Of a stretch of DNA of 5,009 nucleotides, positions 1 through 4,747 are shown in pieces. Where the stretch lies: NCBI GenBank assembly GCA_964646985.1, contig CAZYFI010000081.1:1-5009 (forward strand). The letters run 5' to 3'. The notes under the pieces were generated by a model, which was not told the DNA's origin, searched no databases, and was given only the letters and a program-made list of their open reading frames with translations. Numbering within the stretch: the first letter of the stretch is position 1; every line of letters starts with the position of its first letter. The stretch comes from UBA2253 sp964646985. GTDB taxonomy: Bacteria; Bacillota_I; Bacilli_A; ML615J-28; CAG-698. The translations under genes and the position numbers were made by a program.

Positions 1-344
1 GGAATACCAGTTAAAACCACTGAAATGGTTGGACTTGTAGCATCATAAACTGAAGCTATTTTTACTACTTTTCCATTGATTTCATAAGGAGTTCCTCCAG
101 CAATTGCTGATTGTAATTGTGCGATAGTTGCTTCACCATAAATAATAAAGAAACCTCTTGTTTGTCCTAAAACTGTTTCGTCAAAAGTGGCCGAAAACTT
201 AAGACCTTGCGTTCCTGAAGTTCGAATGGAAGCGCCAGGAACCATTTGAAGTGTTTCACCTTCTGCATTCACTTTTACAAAGTGAAATCCTACAAAAGTA
301 ACAAAAGCTAATAAAACGGCAAAAATTCCTAATTTTTTTAGCAT
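1..344 (-). CDS. Secreted surface protein, N-terminal part (C-terminus beyond window)
   Basis: An open frame of 114 codons runs from an ATG at 344 off the left edge without a stop. Residues 1-27 form a clear Sec signal peptide: Lys3-Lys4, a hydrophobic core over residues 5-23, and a V-N-A cleavage site before Glu28. The mature part begins acidic and then carries a G-A-S-I-R-T-S-G-T-Q-G-L-K-F stretch (about residues 37-50) followed by a beta-rich G-F-F-I-I-Y-G-E-A segment. I recall similar 'GASIR...GL+F' modules in surface proteins of Bacillota and Mollicutes but cannot name a family. The start is supported by an AGGAG at 351-355, which overlaps the TAG stop of the 38-residue peptide gene upstream. 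The two are 9 bp apart and probably translationally coupled. The role is unknown; an exported adhesin-like or envelope protein is likely. Confidence 0.82.
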   Translation of the reverse strand, partial: MLKKLGIFAVLLAFVTFVGFHFVKVNAEGETLQMVPGASIRTSGTQGLKFSATFDETVLGQTRGFFIIYGEATIAQLQSAIAGGTPYEINGKVVKIASVYDATSPTISVVLTGI

Positions 345-353
345 ACTCTTCTC

Positions 354-470
354 CTACTCAAACCAATCCTCTAGTCCGACATCTAGAGATGAGCTTCCTC
401 CTTCGGTTTCAATTTCTGAATCTTGAAATTTCACAACTTCAATCGTTGGTTTTTGATAATCTTCTTTCAT
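354..470 (-). CDS. Small acidic 38-residue peptide, possible RiPP-like or leader-type peptide
   Basis: The chosen ATG at 470 follows an excellent AAAGGAG Shine-Dalgarno with about 6 bp spacing. The frame is open further upstream to 596, but that extension would cross a terminator and a promoter and is rejected. The peptide begins with a Y-Q-K-P-T-I-E-V-V-K-F segment (residues 5-15), continues with an acidic stretch containing E-T-E-G-G, and ends S-S-S-L-D-V-G-L-E-D-W-F-E. There are 11 acidic and 3 basic residues and no Cys. There is no signal peptide or membrane segment. Very short proteins with a 'Y-x-K-P-x-I-E-V-V-x-F' start recur in Bacillota, from memory, without an agreed function. It is the first gene after a strong promoter and is followed 9 bp later by a secreted protein. 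The Gly24-Gly25 pair could mark a leader/core boundary, but this is inference. Confidence 0.75.
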   Translation of the reverse strand: MKEDYQKPTIEVVKFQDSEIETEGGSSSLDVGLEDWFE

Positions 471-515
471 GAAAATCTCCTTTCTACTTTTAGATTTTTT
501 GAAATTATCATCCTT

Positions 516-544
516 AATATACCATAATTGAAAACGCTTGTAAA
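516..544 (-). promoter_or_regulatory. Sigma-A-type promoter for the small peptide / secreted protein operon
   Basis: On the minus strand a -35 TTTACA (539-544) is separated by exactly 17 bp from a -10 TATATT (516-521). Each box has one mismatch to consensus. A TG one base upstream of the -10 gives an extended -10 element. Transcription would start near 508-510, leaving a leader of about 40 nt before the ATG at 470. Confidence 0.75.
529..542. promoter_or_regulatory. cre-like sequence (possible CcpA operator)
   Basis: The 14-mer TGAAAACGCTTGTA matches 9 of the 11 specified positions of the catabolite-responsive element TGWAANCGNTNWCA; the second half-site is imperfect. It overlaps the -35 box and fills part of the promoter spacer, a position where bound CcpA would repress. 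Regulation by CcpA is inference and no ccpA gene is in the window. Confidence 0.35.
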
Positions 545-553
545 TGTTTTTAT

Positions 554-580
554 AAAAAAACTCGAGATTTACTCGAGTTA
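554..580 (-). terminator. Rho-independent terminator after the lipoprotein gene
   Basis: On the minus strand the perfect 8-bp stem AACTCGAG / CTCGAGTT (572-579 and 559-566) encloses a 5-nt loop and is followed by a run of T residues (560-554). The stem begins within the lipoprotein's TAA stop codon, so the unit ends abruptly. It separates the peptidase-lipoprotein unit from the downstream peptide operon, which has its own promoter. Confidence 0.88.
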
Positions 581-1314
581 ATAAGGGTTGGTCCAATTAG
601 GGTCGTCAATTTGATAGATGATGTTTAATCCATCTTGTTGATACTTGTTTTGCTCAATGATTTTTTCATTGATAATGAGCATAAAAGAATCTCGCAACAA
701 GTAGTTTTCTTCTAAAGAAATCGTGATCTTAATAAAATTGTAATCGGTCTTTAAAGTGGCTTTGTACCCATTGCCAATGGNNNNNNNNNNTTCTTATCTT
801 TTTCAACTGTATATTTTTGATAATCGGCAACGATTTTTATTTCCTCTAGAACCCTTTCTTCTACAACACTTACAATAAAGTTTGCATAAATATTATCAAT
901 TTGTTTTGCTAATTCATACATCACAATAGATCCCACGTTTATTGAATATCTTATAACTCCATTTTCAAGAACTAGGAAAGGCTTAAGTGTTAGTGTTTTG
1001 TTATAATATTTTTCTTCAATTGAAGAAAGACAAATTTCATAATCGCTCTTCTCTTTACTATCTATCAATATCAATTCTTCTTTTCCAATCATATTTTCAA
1101 AAGTTAAATTTTCTTGTTCCACTTCTCCATAAAGCAACCCAACTTTTGTCGTTTCTTCATTTTCAAGTTCTTCTAGATTAAGTCTTAAGACTACTTTTAA
1201 CCCTTCTTCTACAATGGTTGTTTCAATCATATCAATTTGAAGTGGTTTGTTTGTTTCTTCAGTACATCCAACAAATAAAAAGCCGAAGAAAGTAAGTAAA
1301 ATCAATTTTTTCAT
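578..1314 (-). CDS. Putative lipoprotein of unknown function, interrupted by an assembly gap
   Basis: The ATG at 1314 is chosen because it follows AGGAG with 5 bp spacing and opens a lipoprotein signal peptide: Lys2-Lys3, a hydrophobic core, and a lipobox-like L-F-V-G-C with Cys17. An in-frame ATG at 1389 lies inside the preceding gene and would bury this signal, so it is rejected. The mature protein is Glu/Lys/Ile/Val-rich, probably beta-rich, with no recognised domain. The ten Ns at 781-790 follow 174 codons plus two bases. Beyond the gap the supplied spacing leads to a stop after nine codons, but another frame is open from 778 to the TAA at 578-580 (66 residues ending D-D-P-N-W-T-N-P-Y) and stops at the terminator. 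The real gene most likely continues in that frame. The start lies 8 bp after the S24/S26 gene, whose TAG stop overlaps this ribosome binding site. Confidence 0.78.
781..790. other. Assembly gap (10 Ns) inside the lipoprotein gene
   Basis: Ten consecutive Ns. Keeping both open flanks in one frame requires the missing length to leave a remainder of 2 when divided by 3. Ten does not, so the N run is probably a placeholder of arbitrary size. Confidence 0.95.
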
Positions 1315-1322
1315 AAAAACTC

Positions 1323-1751
1323 CTAGCTTTTCTGCTTTCGAAAACATCTTCTCATACGATTCACAAATTTCCTCCATAAACGGACCCAAAATCGACTTCG
1401 CACATATAACTTATAGTGAAAAGAATGAATGGAAACAAACTTATCTTGCTGATAAATTCCATCTAAAATGGCAATGATTTGTTCTCTTGTAATGTTTTTT
1501 TCAATTGCCAATTGATTATCACCAATCATGTCAAAACAATTATGATGTGTTTTTACAACACGGTGGAGAATATATTTATCATTATCTCGCTTATATAAAA
1601 CAACATCATATTTTTTGATTGGACGATGAATTGCAATCAATTTAACAGAATCAAGTGATTCACGAATTAAGGGAAGCATGCTGGTTCCAACAGGATAGTA
1701 AATAAATCCTCCCATTTTATCGATGATTTCTTGATATGTCATTTCTTTCAT
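1323..1751 (-). CDS. S24/S26-family peptidase-like protein (signal peptidase fold, no membrane anchor)
   Basis: This 142-residue protein has the hallmarks of the LexA/signal-peptidase superfamily. G-T-S-M-L-P-L-I at 22-29 supplies the presumed nucleophile Ser24, K-Y-D-V-V-L-Y-K-R lies at 47-55, L-H-R-V-V supplies His63, and M-I-G-D-N-Q has Asp78. The Ser/His arrangement is that of the SipW/Sec11 type of S26 peptidase rather than the Ser/Lys type. There is no transmembrane segment. Instead the tail (about 113-141) is strongly basic and Trp/Phe-rich, with F-W-V-R-L-W-R-K, and could lie on the inner membrane face. Compact S24/S26 proteins with this tail are, from memory, common in Clostridia and sometimes sit near PqqD-like proteins and peptide genes. 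It probably cleaves a peptide or protein substrate, which is unknown. The start has GAGGG upstream with a recognisable promoter; the next gene, a lipoprotein, follows 8 bp later. Confidence 0.82.
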   Translation of the reverse strand: MKEMTYQEIIDKMGGFIYYPVGTSMLPLIRESLDSVKLIAIHRPIKKYDVVLYKRDNDKYILHRVVKTHHNCFDMIGDNQLAIEKNITREQIIAILDGIYQQDKFVSIHSFHYKLYVRSRFWVRLWRKFVNRMRRCFRKQKS

Positions 1752-1777
1752 AAGATTCCCTCGTTTGTTTTTAAGTC

Positions 1778-1806
1778 ATTTTAACACAATCATGTGAATT
1801 TCTCAA
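1778..1806 (-). promoter_or_regulatory. Sigma-A-type promoter for the peptidase-lipoprotein operon
   Basis: On the minus strand TTGAGA (1801-1806) and TAAAAT (1778-1783) are separated by 17 bp. A TG one base before the -10 makes it an extended -10 promoter. The expected start near 1770-1772 gives a leader of about 20 nt before the ATG at 1751. Confidence 0.68.
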
Positions 1807-1813
1807 CATGATT
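1788..1813. repeat. Inverted repeat across the -35 region, operator candidate
   Basis: The perfect 8-bp arms AATCATGT (1788-1795) and ACATGATT (1806-1813) are separated by 10 bp. One arm lies within the promoter spacer and the other abuts the upstream edge of the -35 box. That geometry suits a dimeric repressor or activator. No T-run follows, so it is not a terminator. The cognate regulator is unknown. Confidence 0.4.
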
Positions 1814-1856
1814 CTTAAGATTGAAGGGTAGATAGTTTTTTCAACCAAATCATCTA

Positions 1857-2150
1857 TTACCCATCTAATTCAATTCGCCAATATTGTGATCCATCCTGTA
1901 GTCGATCTAAAAAGCCATAATCAATGAATGCACGCCTAATGGTTGGAAAATCATGATACATTTGCTTGATGATTTCATTTACCTCAAGTTCAGTATAAAT
2001 TCTTTTATATTCAAACTTTTGAATCATCCAAAGCAAGCATAAATACTTCTTCTTTTCTTTGGGTGGAAACGATATTAGAACCATAGGTTCTTTGGATATA
2101 AAATGTGTTTCTATTATCTTATTTAATTCTTCTTCTGTATACTCAAACAT
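1857..2150 (-). CDS. Stand-alone DUF2087-family protein
   Basis: This 97-residue protein matches the DUF2087 pattern. F-P-P-K-E-K-K-K at about 28-35 is followed by a helix with a hydrophobic core, then Y-T-E-L-E-V-N-E-I-I (about 53-62), and an R-R-A-F-I-D-Y-G-F-L-D-R...D-G-S-Q-Y-W-R segment near the end. In Bacillota this winged-helix-like domain is often the C-terminal part of a larger HTH regulator. Here it is alone with only about 27 extra N-terminal residues, so the usual DNA-binding partner domain is missing. A regulatory or nucleic-acid-binding role is plausible but not shown. AAAGGAG with 7 bp spacing supports the ATG at 2150. The gene starts 16 bp after the DUF5131 gene and is probably cotranscribed with it. 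I see no convincing terminator after its TAA. Confidence 0.85.
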   Translation of the reverse strand: MFEYTEEELNKIIETHFISKEPMVLISFPPKEKKKYLCLLWMIQKFEYKRIYTELEVNEIIKQMYHDFPTIRRAFIDYGFLDRLQDGSQYWRIELDG

Positions 2151-2166
2151 AAATCTTCTCCTTTAT

Positions 2167-2883
2167 TCATTTGATATTGTAATCAATATTTGCTTTTCTG
2201 GCTTGTGCACTCAATAATTTGGGGTTGATTTGATACAAAACACCATCTTTCACAAAACGACTTGCTGTTTGGCGAAAAGTAAAGTTAACTTGCTTTTGAA
2301 TGCATTGTTCTCTAATTTCTAACACCCAATCAAAATCCATCATTCTGGTATTTTTGCCAGATTCTCCTCCCACAACAACCAATTCGACTTGATCTAAATA
2401 TGGCAACAAATGTATTCGTTCAAGCAATGGTTGACATACAATATTTTTATGTTTAATCGGAAGTGTTTGCAAGCAACCTAGTCGTCTGTTTGCACTTTCT
2501 TGATCTTCTACTGACACACATATAATCACATTTGGATATCCATCATTCCAATCATTGGGAATGCATTCATAAAAACGCTCAATTCGTTTTGTTAAAAAAA
2601 GAAACTTCAAATCACTTCTTTCTTTTATCATCTTCCAACAATCATTTCTCCAAATATCCGCATCTTCTAAAAAAAAGTCGCTTTGAAAACAAAGATAAAC
2701 CAAAGAATTGGGCTTAATGACATATTCATTCTTTTTATTTTTACGAATCGGATAATCAAATTGATTGGTTTTTAGAATGATATTGGTGTCAATGCCTTTT
2801 CTTTCATCTGCTCGATGAATATAACAATGCAGGCACCCACTACTTAATTTATGGCAACCACGCCAAGGATTCCAAATGGCCAT
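2167..2883 (-). CDS. DUF5131 family protein (phage Gp37/Gp68-like, radical-SAM-type motif)
   Basis: The 238-residue protein opens with W-N-P-W-R-G-C-H-K-L-S-S-G-C-L-H-C-Y (4-21), the signature of the DUF5131/Gp37-Gp68 family. Cys10, Cys17 and Cys20 are spaced C-x6-C-x2-C, resembling a modified radical-SAM [4Fe-4S] site. Other family landmarks are F-L-F-L-T-K-R (94-100), C-V-S-V-E-D-Q (122-128) and V-V-V-G-G-E-S-G (169-176). The length is normal for the family and all three cysteines are present, so the protein looks intact. Biochemical function is not established; radical chemistry is inference from the motif. Family members occur in phages and in chromosomes. AGGTGAT about 5 bp upstream supports the ATG at 2883. 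The DUF2087 gene follows after 16 bp. Trp codons are TGG and the gene ends in TGA, which supports the standard code. Confidence 0.88.
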   Translation of the reverse strand: MAIWNPWRGCHKLSSGCLHCYIHRADERKGIDTNIILKTNQFDYPIRKNKKNEYVIKPNSLVYLCFQSDFFLEDADIWRNDCWKMIKERSDLKFLFLTKRIERFYECIPNDWNDGYPNVIICVSVEDQESANRRLGCLQTLPIKHKNIVCQPLLERIHLLPYLDQVELVVVGGESGKNTRMMDFDWVLEIREQCIQKQVNFTFRQTASRFVKDGVLYQINPKLLSAQARKANIDYNIK

Positions 2884-2926
2884 GATTTATCACCTATTCT
2901 TTTCTTTTATTATGTTTCTTTCATTT

Positions 2927-2932
2927 ATTATA
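2927..2932 (-). promoter_or_regulatory. Probable -10 element for the DUF5131-DUF2087 operon
   Basis: A perfect minus-strand TATAAT lies 44 bp before the DUF5131 ATG. The best -35 at 18 bp spacing, CTATCA, matches only 3 of 6 positions, so the promoter is either weak or assisted by an activator. Confidence 0.45.
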
Positions 2933-2962
2933 ATAGATTGCCAACAAAAATGATAGTAAACA

Positions 2963-2982
2963 ATTGTTTTTTTAAAAACAAT
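2963..2982. repeat. AT-only inverted repeat upstream of the DUF5131 promoter
   Basis: The arms ATTGTTTTT and AAAAACAAT pair perfectly over 9 bp around a TT centre. It lies between the acyltransferase terminator and the DUF5131 -10 box. It could be an operator or simply AT-tract sequence; as a terminator stem it would be very weak. Confidence 0.3.
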
Positions 2983-2997
2983 GGAATGAACCAAATA

Positions 2998-3032
2998 AAA
3001 AATGCTTTCGCATCTTGTGCTTAAGCATTTTT
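2998..3032 (-). terminator. Terminator after the acyltransferase gene
   Basis: The perfect 10-bp arms AAAAATGCTT and AAGCATTTTT flank a 15-nt loop and end in a T-run on the minus strand. An alternative shorter hairpin forms ATGC-GAAA-GCAT, with a stable GNRA loop, before the same T-run. The stem is symmetric, so some bidirectional activity is possible. It starts 11 bp after the TGA of the acyltransferase gene. Confidence 0.78.
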
Positions 3033-3042
3033 CCATAATCAT

Positions 3043-4209
3043 TCATGATTCAATTGATTGATTGTGCAGTTTGTATAGTTCCTCAATGATAATCACAGCC
3101 TTCGTAGTCAAATAAGGTTTTTCGGGAATAAATTGATAGAGTTGATTATGCAAATACACTTGAAAGTTTCTTCCTGCATCAAATGGAACATAACGAACCA
3201 CATTTGTAGGAATGATAAACTGATATTCATCTAAACTTTCATAAGCAATCGCATCTTTCATCAATCTTAATGTGCCTCTACTTGCTATTTCATAGGTTTG
3301 ATTGACTATAGTTTCTACAGCAACTTTGATTTCATACAAGAAATCAACCGCCTTTGTGATCTTTTCTTTTTCATATTCTCTTTGATGCATATAAGCTTCA
3401 TGAATGTTTATGCTCTGTTCTTGATGATGTAACCATCCATCTGCTTGCACATGATATGAAAATTTGCACTCCTCGCAAACAAGTTCATCCTGAACACCAA
3501 TCATTTTTCCTTCACTGTGACAATTAGGACACAAATAAAGAATAATCTCTAATCCATGTGCTAAATTTTTGCCTTTAAAATGTTCATGATTTCCTATAAA
3601 AGGATTGGTAAATATTGTTTGGTACAATTTGTTTTCTATTTCTTCAATCGAAAGTTTCATAATCTCTTGAGGAGTCAATGCAACTAACAATTCACTATCT
3701 ACTCTTCCCTTTCGTTTCAACAAAGTCCAAGGAGGATCCTTTAGATACGCTCCTGTTGTTTTTACGGCATACACAAAAACTCCAACTTTTTTTACAAACT
3801 TTCCAATTCCTGAAACAAAAGGAAGAGTGACCCCGGTAATGGAAATTTGCCCTTCTGGGAAAACACCAATAACTCCTCCACCTTTGATGGTTTCTAACAT
3901 CTGTTTCATAGCCATGGTATCAGCTTGAAATAAACTCTTGGGAATTGTATGACCAAGTTTTAAAATCTTAGACAATGGTTTGGTTTCATAGTATTTTCTA
4001 GCAACGACAAAATTAATGGGTTGATACTTAAACGCCCACATCACATACAAAAAATCAAAAAATGAAGTATGATTGCTAATGACAATCGATGGGGTTTGAA
4101 TTTTGATTTTTTGGGGGTTGTGAAATCGATGTTTTTTCACAATCAAAGTGTACAGTCTTGCGAAATGATTTAAGATTACATAAACAAACTTATTTGGTCT
4201 TTTCATCAT
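3043..4209 (-). CDS. PlsC-type lysophospholipid acyltransferase with zinc ribbon and probable PH-like tail
   Basis: The first 200 or so of 388 residues form a glycerophospholipid acyltransferase domain. It has the catalytic N-H-T-S-F-F-D (H47-x4-D52) and the substrate-binding F-P-E-G (117-120) followed by a G-x4-PF region. Family members transfer an acyl chain to lysophosphatidic acid or another lysophospholipid at the inner membrane. Residues 227-248 hold C-P-N-C and C-E-E-C, a four-cysteine zinc ribbon. Residues about 307-362 are beta-rich and read like a PH/GRAM fold. The protein is well beyond the roughly 240 residues of plain PlsC. The gene starts 20 bp inside the end of the transporter gene with only a weak GGAA-like site upstream, which suggests translational coupling; an ATG at 4206 is an equal alternative. 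Acyltransferase assignment is strong, the exact acceptor unknown. Confidence 0.87.
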   Translation of the reverse strand: MMKRPNKFVYVILNHFARLYTLIVKKHRFHNPQKIKIQTPSIVISNHTSFFDFLYVMWAFKYQPINFVVARKYYETKPLSKILKLGHTIPKSLFQADTMAMKQMLETIKGGGVIGVFPEGQISITGVTLPFVSGIGKFVKKVGVFVYAVKTTGAYLKDPPWTLLKRKGRVDSELLVALTPQEIMKLSIEEIENKLYQTIFTNPFIGNHEHFKGKNLAHGLEIILYLCPNCHSEGKMIGVQDELVCEECKFSYHVQADGWLHHQEQSINIHEAYMHQREYEKEKITKAVDFLYEIKVAVETIVNQTYEIASRGTLRLMKDAIAYESLDEYQFIIPTNVVRYVPFDAGRNFQVYLHNQLYQFIPEKPYLTTKAVIIIEELYKLHNQSIES

Positions 4210-4744
4210 TTAATTCCAAAATAAGTTGTTCATCTTCTATGCCTTGTTTGCGATTTTCCAAAGCTTGCACAATCCGTTTTTGCATCTCATAATCAATTTT
4301 ATATTTTCTCGAAACAATAATTCCTATGCTCATAAACACCAGCGGTGCAAAGGCAATGATAATTCTTAACACCATTTGCGCGTTTTCTGGTTGAGAATAC
4401 ACGACTTGACCAGGTTTCGCTTCTTCAAAATCAAAGATTCCTAAAATAATCATCACAAGACCAAGTCCAATGGCCTGAGAAATTTTGTTTGCAAAATTTG
4501 TTAGCCCACTAATGGACCCTTCTGCTCTTTCTTTCAAAATCAGTTCACTAGAATCTACCACATCACCAAGAATGGTATGAGGAATGAGTCCAGGGGCACT
4601 AATACCAAAGCCTAAAATCATGGCTAATAGATAAACATAGATTGGGTTTACATTGGCTGGCAAAAAGAATAAAAATATAGCACCTACAATCCAAATAAAT
4701 GCTCCAAAACGATAGACATACATTTTATTTTTAGATTGAATCAT
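4190..4744 (-). CDS. MFS_2/GPH-family transporter, C-terminal segment after an apparent frameshift
   Basis: The 184 codons encode about four membrane helices (roughly residues 11-29, 36-58, 85-105 and 128-146) and a hydrophilic tail. The loop G-D-V-V-D-S-S-E-L-I-L-K-E-R-A-E-G (60-76) corresponds to the D-V-V-D-x-x-E-L-x-x-x-x-R-x-E-G signature of the glycoside-pentoside-hexuronide:cation symporter (MelB-like) family. Four helices cannot be a whole transporter; the reading continues from the upstream segment in another frame. The ATG at 4744 overlaps the upstream TGA as ATGA, but no Shine-Dalgarno sequence precedes it, so it is probably internal sequence exposed by a one-base change. Substrate is not determinable here. 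The overlap with the acyltransferase gene makes a lysolipid conceivable; sugars are the classical GPH substrates. Confidence 0.8.
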   Translation of the reverse strand: MIQSKNKMYVYRFGAFIWIVGAIFLFFLPANVNPIYVYLLAMILGFGISAPGLIPHTILGDVVDSSELILKERAEGSISGLTNFANKISQAIGLGLVMIILGIFDFEEAKPGQVVYSQPENAQMVLRIIIAFAPLVFMSIGIIVSRKYKIDYEMQKRIVQALENRKQGIEDEQLILELNDEKTK

Positions 4745-4747
4745 TTT
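4741..4747 (-). other. Apparent -1 frameshift site in the transporter gene
   Basis: On the minus strand an A4 run sits just before the TGA. Adding one A would restore a single frame reading L-K-M-I-Q-S-K-N-K-M across the junction. A one-base deletion in the run, or a sequencing/assembly error, explains the break most simply. Confidence 0.7.

Noticed and set aside
471..596. N-terminal extension of the small peptide gene to an ATG at 596
   Set aside because: It would read through the terminator stem and the promoter and has no good ribosome binding site, whereas the ATG at 470 has an ideal one.
1315..1389. Upstream ATG at 1389 for the lipoprotein
   Set aside because: It lies within the S24/S26 coding region and would place 25 hydrophilic residues before the lipoprotein signal; the ATG at 1314 has AGGAG at proper spacing.
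987..1477. Plus-strand open frames at 987-1181 and 1247-1477
   Set aside because: They are antisense to the lipoprotein and peptidase genes, lack ribosome binding sites and have no recognisable protein features.
1822..1856. Terminator after the DUF2087 gene
   Set aside because: Only a short TTGAA/TTCAA pairing is present, with one wobble extension and no T-run after it.
2532..2717. Plus-strand open frame of 61 codons
   Set aside because: It is antisense to the well-supported DUF5131 gene and shows no start signal.
4741..4747. Programmed -1 ribosomal frameshifting in the transporter
   Set aside because: The heptamer C-TTA-AAA does not fit the X-XXY-YYZ slippery pattern, and transporters are not known to need it; an indel is simpler.
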